From Pseudomonas sp. MYb118 (lineage in GTDB: Bacteria; Pseudomonadota; Gammaproteobacteria; Pseudomonadales; Pseudomonadaceae): a stretch of 64,000 nucleotides of DNA. The stretch covers positions 2,666,001 through 2,730,000 of the forward strand of contig NZ_JBFRXN010000002.1 in assembly GCF_040947875.1 (NCBI RefSeq), written 5' to 3'. Each line of letters starts with the position of its first letter. Positions within the stretch are counted from its first letter, which is position 1. A program made the translations under genes and the position numbers. Below, in pieces: positions 1-9,418 of this stretch. A model generated the notes under the pieces. That model saw only the letters and a program-made list of their open reading frames with translations. It was not told where the DNA came from and ran no database searches.

Positions 1-1328
1 ACCTGTATTTCCAGGGACAGATTTCCGAGTCGTGGGCGCTGGAAGACGGGATCGTCAAGGAAGGCAGTTTCAACCTCGACCAGGGCGTTGGCGTGCGGGC
101 GCAATCGGGTGAAAAGACCGGTTTTGCCTACAGCAATGCCATCACCCTCGAAGCCCTCGGTGCCGCGGCCCGTGCCGCCCGCTCGATCTCCCGTGCCGGG
201 CAGAATGGCACGGTGCAGGCCTTCACCGCCCAGGACGTCGCGCAACTGTACGCGCCGGATAACCCCCTGGAAGTGCTGACCCGTGCGGAAAAGGTCGACC
301 TGCTCAAGCGTATCGACGTTGCCACTCGCGCCCTCGACCCGCGTATCCAGCAAGTGACTGTGAGCATGGCCGGGGTCTGGGAGCGCATCCTGGTCGCCGC
401 GACCGACGGCAGCCTGGCGGCGGATGTGCGTCCGCTGGTGCGCTTCAACGTCAGCGTGATCGTTGAACAGAACGGCCGCCGCGAGCGCGGTGGCCATGGT
501 GGTGGCGGGCGTACCGACTACCGTTATTTCCTCGCCGAAGACCGCGCCATGGGCTATGCCCGTGAGGCGCTGCGTCAGGCGCTGGTCAACCTCGAAGCCA
601 TCCCGGCGCCGGCCGGTACGCTGCCGGTGGTATTGGGTTCGGGTTGGTCCGGTGTGCTGCTGCACGAAGCGGTCGGTCATGGCCTGGAAGGCGACTTCAA
701 CCGCAAGGGCAGTTCGGCCTACAGCGGCCGCATGGGCGAAATGGTTGCGTCCAAGCTGTGCACCATCGTCGATGACGGCACGCTGGCCGGTCGTCGCGGC
801 TCGCTGAGTGTCGATGACGAAGGCACTCCAACCGAGTGCACCACGCTGATCGAGAACGGCGTCCTCAAGGGCTACATGCAGGACAAGCTCAACGCTCGCC
901 TGATGGGCGTGGCCCGTACCGGCAACGGCCGTCGCGAGTCCTATGCGCACCTGCCGATGCCGCGCATGACCAACACCTACATGCTGGCGGGCGAGAGCGA
1001 TCCGGCGGAAATCATCGCTTCGGTGAAACGCGGTATCTACTGCGCCAACCTCGGCGGCGGCCAGGTCGATATCACCAGCGGCAAGTTCGTGTTCTCCACC
1101 AGCGAGGCGTACCTGATCGAGGACGGCAAGATCACCGCGCCGGTCAAGGGCGCAACGCTGATCGGTAACGGTCCGGAAGCCATGAGCAAGGTGTCGATGG
1201 TCGGCAACGACCTGTCGCTGGACAGCGGCGTGGGTACGTGCGGCAAGGATGGGCAGTCGGTGCCGGTGGGTGTCGGCCAGCCAACGCTGAAGATCGACGC
1301 GATCACCGTGGGTGGCACGGGCGCGTAA
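1..1328 (+). CDS. tldD: Metalloprotease TldD, 5' end outside the window
   Basis: TldD forms a heterodimeric zinc protease with TldE/PmbA that degrades unfolded peptides and takes part in peptide antibiotic maturation and CcdA turnover. The frame is open from the first bases of the window (codons in phase with position 3), so the start lies upstream; an in-frame GTG at 93 is internal. The metal-binding HExxxH motif of this family (HEAVGH) is encoded at 663-680, followed by a glycine-rich C-terminal half that matches TldD to its end. Its partner pmbA lies 0.7 kb downstream with darP on the opposite strand between them, the usual pseudomonad arrangement. The family assignment is secure; only the N-terminal part is missing. 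Confidence 0.96.
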   Translation, partial: LYFQGQISESWALEDGIVKEGSFNLDQGVGVRAQSGEKTGFAYSNAITLEALGAAARAARSISRAGQNGTVQAFTAQDVAQLYAPDNPLEVLTRAEKVDLLKRIDVATRALDPRIQQVTVSMAGVWERILVAATDGSLAADVRPLVRFNVSVIVEQNGRRERGGHGGGGRTDYRYFLAEDRAMGYAREALRQALVNLEAIPAPAGTLPVVLGSGWSGVLLHEAVGHGLEGDFNRKGSSAYSGRMGEMVASKLCTIVDDGTLAGRRGSLSVDDEGTPTECTTLIENGVLKGYMQDKLNARLMGVARTGNGRRESYAHLPMPRMTNTYMLAGESDPAEIIASVKRGIYCANLGGGQVDITSGKFVFSTSEAYLIEDGKITAPVKGATLIGNGPEAMSKVSMVGNDLSLDSGVGTCGKDGQSVPVGVGQPTLKIDAITVGGTGA

Positions 1329-1376
1329 GCTGTGAAGCTGCGGGTGGGGCGCCTGGCGACCCACCCGTTTGGAAAC

Positions 1377-1901
1377 TCAGCGCAGGCCGCGTTGGGTTTC
1401 GTCCAGCTCACGGATGTATTTGAAGATTTTACGGCTCGAGGCAGGAGGCTTGTTGTGCGCCACCTCGTGCTGGGCCTGACGGACCAGGGAGCGTAACTGC
1501 TGGCGATCAGCCTCCGGGTACTCGGAGACGAATTTCTCCAGCACGGCGTCGTCACCGCCAATCAGGCGATCGCGCCAGCGTTCCAGGTTATGGAAACGTT
1601 CGTTGTATTGGCGAGTGGAGGCATCGAGTTGATCGAGCAGAACCAGAATCGCGTCAGTGTCCTGATCGCGCATCAGTTTGCCGATGAACTGCAAATGCCG
1701 TTTACGCGCGATGTGCGCAACGTGCTTGGGCGCATCCGCCAGGGCCCGGCGCAGGGCGTCGGTCAGCGGCAGTTTTGCCAGCAGGTCAGGCTTGAGCGTC
1801 GTGAGGCGCTCGCCGAGGTCAACCAGAGCATGCAGCTCGCGTTTGACCTGGGATTTGCTTTTTTCTCCCGTATCGAGGGAGTCGTCGTAAGAATCAACCA
1901 T
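1377..1901 (-). CDS. darP: Ribosome biogenesis factor DarP (YjgA/DUF615 family)
   Basis: A 174-residue protein of the YjgA/DUF615 family, which associates with late 50S ribosomal subunit precursors. The sequence is mostly charged helix, with the family-typical [20 protein letters not shown] near residues 14-33 and [13 protein letters not shown] near 66-78. The frame stays open far upstream, but the start chosen (MVDSYDDS, at 1901) gives the standard length and N-terminus; the extension is antisense to pmbA. It is convergent with tldD and divergent from pmbA (start 2010), so the roughly 100 bp between 1901 and 2010 must hold both promoters. Confidence 0.93.
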   Translation of the reverse strand: MVDSYDDSLDTGEKSKSQVKRELHALVDLGERLTTLKPDLLAKLPLTDALRRALADAPKHVAHIARKRHLQFIGKLMRDQDTDAILVLLDQLDASTRQYNERFHNLERWRDRLIGGDDAVLEKFVSEYPEADRQQLRSLVRQAQHEVAHNKPPASSRKIFKYIRELDETQRGLR

Positions 1902-2009
1902 GGTGGCCGTCCGCAAGAAAACGCCGCCATGATAACCAGTCGGGGGCCGCTTGTCCGGCCCGGTCGCTCGAAGGCCTATCCCGATAGCAGAATTTGAGTG
2001 GAGAACAGC

Positions 2010-3356
2010 ATGAGTGCAGTTGAAAGCGTCGGCCCACAAGCATTGCCGGCACTGCAGGAACAAGTCGAGCAGATCATTGCTGAAGCCAAGCGTCAGGGCG
2101 CCAGTGCCTGTGAGGTGGCGGTGTCGCTGGAGCAGGGCCTGTCGACCTCGGTGCGCCAGCGCGAAGTCGAAACGGTCGAGTTCAATCGCGACCAGGGTTT
2201 TGGCATCACCTTGTACGTGGGCCAGCGCAAGGGCTCGGCCAGCACCTCGGCCAGTGGCCCGGACGCGATTCGCGAAACCGTCGCCGCGGCACTGGCGATT
2301 GCCAAACATACGTCTGAGGACGAAGCCGCCGGCCTGGCGGATGCCGCGCTGATGGCCAGGGACCTGCAGGATTTCGACCTGTTCCACCAGTGGGACATCA
2401 CCCCCGAGCAGGCCATCGAGAAAGCCCTGCTCTGCGAAGCCGCGGCTTTCGACGCCGACGCGCGGATCAAGAACGCCGACGGCACCACCTTGAGCACCCA
2501 TCAGGGTTGCCGGGTCTACGGCAACAGTCATGGCTTCATTGGTGGCTATGCCTCGACGCGCCATAGCTTGAGCTGCGTGATGATCGCCGAGGCCGATGGC
2601 CAGATGCAGCGCGATTACTGGTATGACGTCAATCGCATTGGCACCTTGCTCGCCGACCCGGTGAGCATCGGCCAGCGTGCCGCACAGCGGGCCGCGAGCC
2701 GCCTGGGTGCGCGTCCGGTGCCAACCTGTGAAGTGCCAGTGCTGTTTTCCGCCGAGCTGGCCGGTGGTCTGTTCGGCAGTTTCCTTTCGGCGATTTCCGG
2801 CGGCAGCCTGTATCGCAAATCCTCGTTCCTGGAAGGCACCCTCGGGCAGAAGCTGTTTCCCGAATGGCTGACGATTGATGAACGTCCACACCTGGCCCGT
2901 GCCTTGGGCAGCGCGGCGTTCGACGGCGACGGCCTGGCCACTTATGCCAAGCCGTTCGTCGAAAAGGGCGAGTTGGTGTCCTACATCCTCGGCACCTATT
3001 CCGGGCGCAAACTGGGCATGCCGAGCACCGCCAACGCCGGTGGCGTGCACAACCTGTTCGTCACCCATGGCGACGAAGACCAGGCCGCGTTGCTGCGCCG
3101 CATGGGCCGTGGCCTGCTGGTCACCGAGCTGATGGGGCAGGGCCTGAACATGGTTACCGGCGACTACTCGCGCGGTGCGGCGGGCTACTGGGTGGAAAAC
3201 GGTGAAATCCAGTTCGCCGTCCAGGAAGTGACCATTGCCGGCAACATGCGCGACATGTTCAAGCAGATCGTCGCGGTGGGTAACGACCTGGAAGTGCGCA
3301 GCAACATCCGCACGGGGTCGGTGCTGATCGAGCGCATGACGGTGGCGGGTAGCTAA
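2010..3356 (+). CDS. pmbA: Metalloprotease subunit PmbA/TldE
   Basis: A 448-residue partner of TldD. TldE lacks the HExxxH metal site, and none is seen here. The N-terminal region carries the family [20 protein letters not shown] strand pattern around residues 53-70, and the C-terminus holds the conserved [18 protein letters not shown] segment near residue 385. The ATG at 2010 is preferred over the in-frame GTG at 1998 because GGAG (2000-2003) sits 6 nt before it. A strong terminator follows at 3374. Together with tldD it makes the complete TldD/E protease. Confidence 0.95.
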   Translation: MSAVESVGPQALPALQEQVEQIIAEAKRQGASACEVAVSLEQGLSTSVRQREVETVEFNRDQGFGITLYVGQRKGSASTSASGPDAIRETVAAALAIAKHTSEDEAAGLADAALMARDLQDFDLFHQWDITPEQAIEKALLCEAAAFDADARIKNADGTTLSTHQGCRVYGNSHGFIGGYASTRHSLSCVMIAEADGQMQRDYWYDVNRIGTLLADPVSIGQRAAQRAASRLGARPVPTCEVPVLFSAELAGGLFGSFLSAISGGSLYRKSSFLEGTLGQKLFPEWLTIDERPHLARALGSAAFDGDGLATYAKPFVEKGELVSYILGTYSGRKLGMPSTANAGGVHNLFVTHGDEDQAALLRRMGRGLLVTELMGQGLNMVTGDYSRGAAGYWVENGEIQFAVQEVTIAGNMRDMFKQIVAVGNDLEVRSNIRTGSVLIERMTVAGS

Positions 3357-3373
3357 ACCGTTCGCTGCATGAC

Positions 3374-3410
3374 AAAGGCGCGCCACCCATCGGGTGGCGC
3401 GCCTTTTTTT
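3374..3410 (+). terminator. Rho-independent terminator after pmbA
   Basis: A 15-bp perfect inverted repeat (arms 3374-3388 and 3392-3406, AAAGGCGCGCCACCC and its complement) with a short loop runs into a T tract. It ends the pmbA transcript and separates it from the REP element and the iron-regulated operon that follow. Confidence 0.93.
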
Positions 3411-3428
3411 ATCCTTACAACCTCCCCC

Positions 3429-3517
3429 TGTAGGAGCGAGCTTGCTCGCGATGGCGGCAAGACAGTCAACACACGAGTGCCTGATACACCGCTATCGCGA
3501 GCAAGCTCGCTCCTACA
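3429..3517. repeat. REPIN (inverted REP pair), copy 1
   Basis: Two REP sequences face each other: TGTAGGAGCGAGCTTGCTCG at 3429-3448 and its complement ending CTCGCTCCTACA at 3517, about 40 bp apart. Each arm can form its own hairpin (GCGAGC tt GCTCGC) and the pair can fold into one long cruciform. Such REPINs are mobilised in trans by RAYT transposases in pseudomonads; no RAYT gene is in this window. Confidence 0.93.
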
Positions 3518-3552
3518 GTAGAAAGCATAAACCTTGGTAGGCTTGTTTTGGT

Positions 3553-3585
3553 TCTCATTATCATCTAATAATAAATCTCATTACC
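3553..3585. promoter_or_regulatory. Candidate Fur box and promoter of fagA-fumC-orfX-sodA
   Basis: An AT-rich stretch with TCTCATTATCATCTAATAAT (from 3553) followed by AAATCTCATTA resembles overlapping copies of the Fur consensus (GATAATGATAATCATTATC). It lies immediately upstream of fagA, whose P. aeruginosa counterpart is Fur-repressed. The match is by eye; exact operator limits are inferred. Confidence 0.72.
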
Positions 3586-3600
3586 GAATGAGCCCGGATC

Positions 3601-4008
3601 ATGAGTTCTGCCTTGCACGATCAGCCGTACCTCGATAGCTGGCGCTGGATGAGTCGCCAGATCCGCTGCGCGCTGGACCCCGACGAGCCTCGCCTGATCG
3701 AACACTATCTGGCCGAAGGCCGCTATCTGGCGTGTTGCACGGCGACCTCACCCTGGACCATCGCCGAAACCACTTTCCGTCTGCTGCTCGACACCGCCGC
3801 CGATGTCGCGCTGCCCTGGCACTGGCGGACCTTCTGCCTGGATCAGGCGTGGCGCCCGCTGCGTGATCTCGAACGCCTGTCCCTGTGCAAATGCCGTCTC
3901 AAACGCTGGCAGAGCTACACCTGGCAACTGGCGACCTGCGAGTTGCAACCCTCGATTCCCCTCATTGAACTGGTGCAAGGATTTTCTGATGAACAAGACT
4001 CGTATTGA
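3601..4008 (+). CDS. fagA: FagA, Fur-associated protein of the fumC-sodA operon
   Basis: A 135-residue protein recognised by its place as first gene of fagA-fumC-orfX-sodA and by family features: tryptophan-rich, LDSWRWMSRQIRCALDPDEPRLIEHYLAEGRY near the N-terminus. No catalytic motif or membrane segment is visible and its biochemical role is unknown. A Fur-box-like sequence precedes it, so it should be made when iron is scarce or Fur is inactive. Its last 20 nt overlap the start of fumC, so the two are probably translationally coupled. Confidence 0.85.
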   Translation: MSSALHDQPYLDSWRWMSRQIRCALDPDEPRLIEHYLAEGRYLACCTATSPWTIAETTFRLLLDTAADVALPWHWRTFCLDQAWRPLRDLERLSLCKCRLKRWQSYTWQLATCELQPSIPLIELVQGFSDEQDSY

Positions 4009-5365
4009 GCGCGACAGCATGGGCGAGCTGCAGGTCCCGGTGGATGCGCTCTACGGCGCACAGACCCAACGTGCGGTGGACAACTTCCCGATCAGCGGCA
4101 AGCCGATGCCGGTGCAGTTCATTCGTGCGCTGATCCTGGCCAAGGCTGCTGCCGCCCGCGCCAACATTGATCTCGAGCAGATCACCGCCGCCCAGGGCAA
4201 TGCCATCGTCGAAGTCGCGCTGGAGTTGCTCAAGGGCGATTTCATGCAGCACTTCCCGGTGGATATTTTCCAGACCGGTTCTGGCACCAGTTCCAACATG
4301 AACGCCAACGAAGTGATCGCGACCCTTGCCAGCCGCCAACTCGGCGAGCCGGTGAACCCCAACGATCACGTCAACTGCGGGCAGAGCAGCAACGACATCA
4401 TCCCGACCACCATCCATGTCAGCGCGGCGCTGGCGCTGCACGAGCAACTGCTGCCGGCACTGACGCGCCTGGTGCAGGTGATCGAGCGCAAGGCTGAAGA
4501 CGTTCATCACCATGTCAAAACCGGCCGCACCCACCTGATGGATGCGATGCCGGTGCGCATGAGCCAGGTACTCAACGGCTGGGCCCAGCAATTGAAGGCC
4601 AACATCGCGCACCTTGAAGATCTGTTGCCGAGCCTGCAATCCCTGGCCCAGGGCGGCACGGCAGTGGGCACCGGGATCAATGCGCATCCGCAATTCGCCG
4701 CGCGTTTCAGCCAGGAGCTGAGCACGTTGACCCAGGTGTCGTTCCAGCCGGGCACCAACCTGTTTGCCCTGATTGGCTCGCAGGACACCGCCGTCGCGGT
4801 CTCCGGGCAGTTGAAAACCACTGCGGTGTCGTTGATGAAAATCGCCAACGACCTGCGCTGGATGAACTCGGGCCCCCTGGCCGGTCTCGGTGAAATCGAA
4901 CTCGAAGCCCTGCAGCCGGGCTCGTCGATCATGCCGGGCAAGGTCAACCCGGTCATCCCCGAGGCGACCGCCATGGTCGCCGCCCAGGTGATCGGCAATG
5001 ACACGGTGATCGCCATTGCCGGCCAGTCGGGCAATTTCGAACTGAACGTGATGCTGCCGATCATCGCCCAGAACCTGTTGAGCAGCATCGAGCTGCTGGC
5101 CAATGCCAGTCACCTGCTGGGTGAAAAGGCCATCGCCAGCTTCAAGGTCAATGACGCACGGCTCAAGGAAGCGCTGTCGCGCAACCCGATCCTGGTGACG
5201 GCGCTCAACCCGATCATCGGTTACCAGAAGGCCGCCGAGATTGCCAAGAAGGCTTACCAGCAGGGCCGGCCGGTGATTGATGTGGCACTGGAGCACACCG
5301 ACCTGACCCGCAGCCAGCTGGAAGAACTGCTCAATCCGGAAAAACTCACCGCTGGCGGCGTGTAA
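3989..5365 (+). CDS. fumC: Class II fumarate hydratase FumC, iron-independent
   Basis: Interconverts fumarate and malate in the TCA cycle without an iron-sulfur cluster. The 458-residue length is standard, and the superfamily signature GSSIMPGKVNP lies at residues 311-321; GSGTSSNMNANEV (near 97) and the SSND segment near 140 complete the active site. The ATG at 3989 (MNKTRIERDSMG) lies inside the fagA gene; the long upstream extension of the frame is not used. Placing an iron-free fumarase and a manganese superoxide dismutase in one Fur-controlled operon lets the cell keep the TCA cycle and superoxide defence running under iron limitation. Confidence 0.97.
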   Translation: MNKTRIERDSMGELQVPVDALYGAQTQRAVDNFPISGKPMPVQFIRALILAKAAAARANIDLEQITAAQGNAIVEVALELLKGDFMQHFPVDIFQTGSGTSSNMNANEVIATLASRQLGEPVNPNDHVNCGQSSNDIIPTTIHVSAALALHEQLLPALTRLVQVIERKAEDVHHHVKTGRTHLMDAMPVRMSQVLNGWAQQLKANIAHLEDLLPSLQSLAQGGTAVGTGINAHPQFAARFSQELSTLTQVSFQPGTNLFALIGSQDTAVAVSGQLKTTAVSLMKIANDLRWMNSGPLAGLGEIELEALQPGSSIMPGKVNPVIPEATAMVAAQVIGNDTVIAIAGQSGNFELNVMLPIIAQNLLSSIELLANASHLLGEKAIASFKVNDARLKEALSRNPILVTALNPIIGYQKAAEIAKKAYQQGRPVIDVALEHTDLTRSQLEELLNPEKLTAGGV

Positions 5366-5392
5366 CCAGCGCAACCGCTTTGGAGGCTCACC

Positions 5393-5824
5393 ATGGAACA
5401 CTGGAAACGCACAATCGAACGGGCAAACCGCTGTTTCATGCAGGGCGAACTGGTGGATGCCCGTGAGGCCTACCTGCAAGCCCTGGCCCTGGCCCAGGTG
5501 CTGTTCGAGCGCTGGCCCGACGCCGACGAAGCGGTAGCCGCCTGCGTGATCTCCCATCACAACCTGGCGGACCTGCACCTGCGCCTGAACCAGCCGGAGG
5601 AGAGCGCCGAGTATCTGTGCGCCATCCACCAGCGGTTGCTCAAGACCATACAGGACGTGCGCCTGTCGCCCGCGCTGCGGGAAGCGGCGCTGCGTCAGAG
5701 CAGCAAGACCTACGTCGAACTGTTGAATTTCATCAGCGAACACGGCGAATACCCGCGCACCCATCGCCTGCTGCACACCGATGCCGCGTCGCCGCCCGCG
5801 CCACACCATCACGGAGTCCATTGA
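5393..5824 (+). CDS. Conserved helical protein of the fumC-sodA operon (orfX)
   Basis: A 143-residue protein corresponding by position to the uncharacterised gene between fumC and sodA in P. aeruginosa. The sequence is rich in helix-forming and paired aromatic/alanine positions ([51 protein letters not shown], residues about 14-64), which looks like TPR-type helical hairpins, and it ends in a histidine-rich tail (HHHGVH). It starts 27 nt after fumC and its stop lies 1 nt before the sodA ATG. The function is unknown; a role as an adaptor or chaperone for the operon enzymes is only a guess. Confidence 0.85.
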   Translation: MEHWKRTIERANRCFMQGELVDAREAYLQALALAQVLFERWPDADEAVAACVISHHNLADLHLRLNQPEESAEYLCAIHQRLLKTIQDVRLSPALREAALRQSSKTYVELLNFISEHGEYPRTHRLLHTDAASPPAPHHHGVH

Positions 5825-5825
5825 A

Positions 5826-6437
5826 ATGGCTTTTACCTTGCCTGCCTTGCCGTATGCCTACGATGCCCTGGAACCGCACATTGATGCCAAGACCATGGAA
5901 ATCCATTACACCAAGCATCACCAGACCTACATCAACAACCTCAATGCGGCGGTCGAGGGCACCGAGTTTGCCGAGTGGCCAGTGGAAAAGCTGGTAGCTG
6001 CCGTGAAGCAACTGCCGGAAAACCTGCGCGCCGCCGTGATCAACCAGGGCGGCGGTCATGCCAACCATTCGTTGTTCTGGGAAGTCATGGTGCCCAACGG
6101 CGGTGGCCAGCCGGACGGCGAGCTGGCCAAGGCCATCGACGAACAATTGGGCGGTCTCGAGCGCTTCAAGGAAGCCTTCACCAAGGCCGCGCTGACCCGT
6201 TTCGGCAGTGGCTGGGCCTGGCTCAGCGTGACCCCGCAGAAGACCCTGGTGGTTGAAAGCAGCGGCAACCAGGACAGCCCATTGATGAGCGGCAATACGC
6301 CGATCCTCGGTCTGGATGTCTGGGAGCATGCCTATTACCTGCAATACCAGAACCGTCGCCCTGAATACATCAACGCTTTTTACAACGTGATCAATTGGCC
6401 CGAAGTCGCTGCACGCTATCAGGCTGCACTGGTTTGA
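5826..6437 (+). CDS. sodA: Manganese superoxide dismutase SodA
   Basis: Converts superoxide to oxygen and hydrogen peroxide. Length is 203 residues, typical for the Fe/Mn family. Metal ligands are visible as H27, H81 (in [10 protein letters not shown]) and the Asp and His of [11 protein letters not shown]. Gly77 together with NQDSP near residue 145 is the pattern of manganese enzymes. The ATG at 5826 was chosen over the longer frame starting at 5781 because [13 protein letters not shown] is the family N-terminus; the longer form would overlap orfX. It is the last gene of the Fur-controlled operon. Confidence 0.96.
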   Translation: MAFTLPALPYAYDALEPHIDAKTMEIHYTKHHQTYINNLNAAVEGTEFAEWPVEKLVAAVKQLPENLRAAVINQGGGHANHSLFWEVMVPNGGGQPDGELAKAIDEQLGGLERFKEAFTKAALTRFGSGWAWLSVTPQKTLVVESSGNQDSPLMSGNTPILGLDVWEHAYYLQYQNRRPEYINAFYNVINWPEVAARYQAALV

Positions 6438-6467
6438 AGCTTCTATAAAAATAATCCAGGGCTGACT

Positions 6468-7361
6468 ATGGGCACTGAAACACTGGCGATCGGAAGTGGG
6501 CGGATGTTTCGCTACGCGTTGGGATCGCTGTTATTGCTGGCGGGCATGAGCCTGCTGGTCGCCCAGGGCCTGACGTGGTTGGGGCTCGAGCCGAAACTGT
6601 TGCGCGCGTTACAGGGCGGTGCGATCTGCGCCCTGGGCACGGCATTGGGTGCCGTGCCGGTGCTGGTGATCCGGCGCATGCCCCAGGCGCTCAGTGACAC
6701 CCTGCTCGGCTTCGGCGCCGGAGTGATGCTCGCGGCGACAGCGTTTTCGCTGATCGTCCCGGGCATCTCTGCGGCGGAAAACCTCGGGCTGACCCCGTGG
6801 GCGGCCAGCGGGCTGATCAGTTTCGGCATCCTGCTGGGTGCGTTCGGCCTGTTCCTGGTGGATCGGAAAGTCTCCGGTGCCTCACCGGAAATGCTCGTTG
6901 GCACACCGGAGCGCCCGGTCATCCCGCCGCGGATCTGGTTGTTCGTGTTTGCCATCATTGCCCACAACATTCCGGAAGGCATGGCCGTGGGCGTTTCGGC
7001 AGGCGGCGGCATGCCCGACGCCGATAGCCTGGCCATGGGCATTGCCTTGCAGGATGTGCCGGAAGGGCTGGTGATTGCGCTGGTCCTGGCGGGCGCGGGC
7101 ATGTCGAGGATCAAGGCATTCCTGATCGGTGCGGCGTCCGGGTTGGTCGAGCCGGTGTTTGCCCTGTTGTGCGCCTGGCTGGTCAGCCTGGCTGAACTGA
7201 TCCTGCCGTTGGGCCTGGCGTTGGCTGCCGGGGCGATGCTGTTGGTGGTCACCCATGAAGTCATCCCGGAGTCGCGCCGCCATGGTCACGACAAGCTGGC
7301 CAGCCTCGGGCTGCTGATCGGGTTCTGTCTGATGATGGTGATGGATACCGCGTTGGCTTAG
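6468..7361 (+). CDS. ZIP-family divalent metal transporter
   Basis: A 297-residue inner-membrane protein with about eight hydrophobic segments. The two ZIP signature helices are present: HNIPEGMAVGV near residue 165 and QDVPEGLVIAL near residue 195, whose His/Glu/Asp side chains bind the metal. It resembles the GufA-type subgroup. It begins 30 nt after sodA on the same strand, and the same order is seen in P. aeruginosa. Import of Mn or Zn to support SodA is an attractive inference from context, not shown by the sequence. Confidence 0.88.
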   Translation: MGTETLAIGSGRMFRYALGSLLLLAGMSLLVAQGLTWLGLEPKLLRALQGGAICALGTALGAVPVLVIRRMPQALSDTLLGFGAGVMLAATAFSLIVPGISAAENLGLTPWAASGLISFGILLGAFGLFLVDRKVSGASPEMLVGTPERPVIPPRIWLFVFAIIAHNIPEGMAVGVSAGGGMPDADSLAMGIALQDVPEGLVIALVLAGAGMSRIKAFLIGAASGLVEPVFALLCAWLVSLAELILPLGLALAAGAMLLVVTHEVIPESRRHGHDKLASLGLLIGFCLMMVMDTALA

Positions 7362-7372
7362 CCGGGGAGGGG

Positions 7373-7397
7373 CGGCAGTGGGGCAAGCCCGCTGCCG
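7373..7397. repeat. REP-like hairpin between convergent genes
   Basis: CGGCAGTGGGGCAAGCCCGCTGCCG forms a nearly perfect hairpin (arms CGGCAG/CTGCCG with an inner GGG/CCC) between the convergent ZIP and ptsO genes. The GGGCAAGCCC core resembles REP elements but the flanks do not match the GGAGCGAGC family seen elsewhere. No T tract follows, so it may be a REP relic or a bidirectional transcript end. Confidence 0.45.
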
Positions 7398-7409
7398 CAG
7401 GCTGCTGAC

Positions 7410-7682
7410 TTATTCGCCTTCGTCAAAATAGTTGTTGATCAACGCCACCAGCGCATCGAGCGCTTCCTGTTCCTGTTCGCCTTCAGTGCTCAGATGGATT
7501 TTGGTGCCCTTGCCGGCGGCGAGCATCATCATGGCCATGATGCTTTTGCCGTCGACCATGGACGCCGGGGTGCGCCCGGCCCTGATCTGGCAAGGAAACT
7601 GACCGGCCACGCCGACGAATTTGGCGGAAGCACGGGCATGCAGGCCCAGCTTGTTGATGATTTCGATTTCCAGAGCAGGCAT
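7410..7682 (-). CDS. ptsO: HPr-like phosphocarrier NPr
   Basis: Phosphocarrier of the nitrogen-related PTS, passing phosphate from PtsP (EI-Ntr) to PtsN. The 90-residue HPr fold has the phosphorylated histidine H15 in NKLGLHARAS and the regulatory serine S47 in VDGKSIMAMMML. Last gene of the leftward rpoN-hpf-ptsN-rapZ-ptsO cluster, starting 15 nt after rapZ. Confidence 0.96.
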   Translation of the reverse strand: MPALEIEIINKLGLHARASAKFVGVAGQFPCQIRAGRTPASMVDGKSIMAMMMLAAGKGTKIHLSTEGEQEQEALDALVALINNYFDEGE

Positions 7683-7697
7683 CGCGATGTGAATCCT

Positions 7698-8555
7698 TTA
7701 GGTGAGGTCGCGGTGGCGGACCTGGACATTCTTCAGGGATTTTTGCAGGACCTGACCCAGGCGCTCGGTCAGGTAGACGGAGCGGTGGTGCCCGCCCGTG
7801 CAGCCAATGGCAATGGTGACATAGGCGCGGTTGCTGGCGGCGAAGCGGGGCAGCCATTTGAGCAGGTAGGAGGAAATGTCCTGGAACATCTCCTCGACAT
7901 CCGGCTGGGCGGCCAGGTATTCGGCAACGGGTTGATCGAGGCCGGATTGCTCGCGTAGCTCCGGCTTCCAGTAAGGGTTGGGCAGGCACCGCACGTCGAA
8001 CACCAGGTCGGCGTCCACCGGCATGCCACGCTTGAACCCGAACGACTCCACCAGGAACGCCGTACCGGGCTCCGGCTGGTTCAGCAGGCGCAGCTTGATG
8101 GTGTCGCGCAACTGGTACAGGTTCAGACTGGTGGTGTTGACCTTGAGGTCGGCGAGGTCGGCGATCGGCCCCAGCAGATTGGTCTCGTCGTTGATCGCCT
8201 CGGCCAGCGAGCGATTGGCGCTGCTCAGCGGGTGGCGGCGACGGGTTTCCGAAAAACGCTTGAGCAAGGTCTCTTCGTCGGCATCCAGGTACAGGACATC
8301 GCACTGGATGTGCCGGCTGCGGACTTCCTCGAGCAGTTCGGGAAAACGGGTCAGGTGGCTTGGCAGGTTGCGCGCGTCGATGGACACGGCCACCAGCGGT
8401 TGCGACAGTTCGGTATGGATCAGCGCGCGTTCGGCCAGTTCCGGCAGCAACCCGGCGGGCAGGTTGTCGATGCAGTAGTAACCGTTGTCCTCGAGCACGT
8501 CGAGCGCGGTACTTTTACCTGAGCCGGAGCGACCACTGACGATGATCAAGCGCAT
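7698..8555 (-). CDS. rapZ: RNase adapter protein RapZ
   Basis: A nucleotide-binding protein that in enterobacteria delivers small RNAs to RNase E to control GlmS. The 285-residue protein has the P-loop GRSGSGKST at residues 8-16 and the C-terminal [19 protein letters not shown] segment (near 244-262) of the RNA-binding/sensor domain. It sits between ptsN and ptsO, the standard location, with only a few bases between genes. In Pseudomonas the GlmY/GlmZ sRNA partners are not known to exist, so the adapter role may differ there. Confidence 0.96.
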   Translation of the reverse strand: MRLIIVSGRSGSGKSTALDVLEDNGYYCIDNLPAGLLPELAERALIHTELSQPLVAVSIDARNLPSHLTRFPELLEEVRSRHIQCDVLYLDADEETLLKRFSETRRRHPLSSANRSLAEAINDETNLLGPIADLADLKVNTTSLNLYQLRDTIKLRLLNQPEPGTAFLVESFGFKRGMPVDADLVFDVRCLPNPYWKPELREQSGLDQPVAEYLAAQPDVEEMFQDISSYLLKWLPRFAASNRAYVTIAIGCTGGHHRSVYLTERLGQVLQKSLKNVQVRHRDLT

Positions 8556-8557
8556 GA

Positions 8558-9022
8558 TTAGTGCCCGTTTTGCTCGTCCAGGACAACCTGATACAAGGCT
8601 TCATTGCTCGCGGCGCTGCGCAGGCGATCACGGACTTCCTTGCGATCGAGCATGCTGGCGATCTGACGGAGCAATTCAAGGTGCGCATCGGTAGCGGCTT
8701 CCGGGACCAGCAGGACGAACAGCAGGTCCACCGGAGCGCCGTCGATGGCGTCGAAGTCGATGGGAGCATCCAGGTGCATCAGGGCACTGATGGGCGAGGT
8801 GCAACCCTTGAGTCGGCAGTGCGGGATGGCGATACCGTTGCCAAAACCGGTCGAGCCGAGTTTTTCACGGGCGATCAGCGCCTCGAAGACATCTTGCATC
8901 TCCAGATCGGGGACTTCCCGGGCGATCAGGTTGGCAATTTGTTCGAGGGCTTTCTTTTTGCTGCCACCCGGCACGTTCACCAGGGAACGGCCGGGGGTCA
9001 GGATGCTTTCAAGTCGGATCAT
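8558..9022 (-). CDS. ptsN: Nitrogen-regulatory PTS protein EIIA-Ntr
   Basis: Terminal phosphoacceptor of the nitrogen PTS, which regulates potassium uptake, sigma-54 promoters and carbon/nitrogen balance by protein contact rather than sugar transport. The 154-residue protein has the phosphorylatable H68 in [13 protein letters not shown]. Two bases separate it from rapZ, so the two are co-transcribed. Confidence 0.96.
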   Translation of the reverse strand: MIRLESILTPGRSLVNVPGGSKKKALEQIANLIAREVPDLEMQDVFEALIAREKLGSTGFGNGIAIPHCRLKGCTSPISALMHLDAPIDFDAIDGAPVDLLFVLLVPEAATDAHLELLRQIASMLDRKEVRDRLRSAASNEALYQVVLDEQNGH

Positions 9023-9034
9023 GGGTAGGGAGTG

Positions 9035-9343
9035 TTAACGACCGGTTGCGCCCTGGAGGAGGCTCTGGGTCTTTTCCTTATGCTTTTTGAGTTGTTTATC
9101 CAGCTTGTCGGTCAGTGCGTCGATGGCCGCGTACATGTCGGTATGTTCCGCGTTGGCGACCACTTCACCGCCAGGAATATGCAGGGTGGCTTCGATTTTC
9201 TGTTTGAGCTTTTCGACGGTCATCGTGACCTGGACATTGGTGATCTTGTCGAAGTGTCGCTCCAGCCGATCGAGTTTTTCGCCGATGTAGGTGCGAAGAG
9301 GTTCGGTCACTTCCAGTTGGTGTCCACTGATGTTGACTTGCAT
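9035..9343 (-). CDS. hpf: Ribosome hibernation promoting factor
   Basis: Binds the 30S/100S ribosome in stationary phase to inactivate it. A 102-residue short-form HPF/YfiA protein: MQVNISGHQLEVTEPLRTYIGEKLDRLERHF at the N-terminus and VVANAEHTDMYAAIDALTDKLDKQLKKHKEK near the end. The start at 9343 is chosen over an upstream in-frame ATG because GAAGGAGA precedes it at proper distance. Lies directly after rpoN, the usual order. Confidence 0.95.
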   Translation of the reverse strand: MQVNISGHQLEVTEPLRTYIGEKLDRLERHFDKITNVQVTMTVEKLKQKIEATLHIPGGEVVANAEHTDMYAAIDALTDKLDKQLKKHKEKTQSLLQGATGR

Positions 9344-9418
9344 ACAGCTTCTCCTTCGTTGCCAGTGCATAAAGCGGCAGGCACTGATTACCTGCCACTG
9401 GAACGCTGTGGCGTGGCT

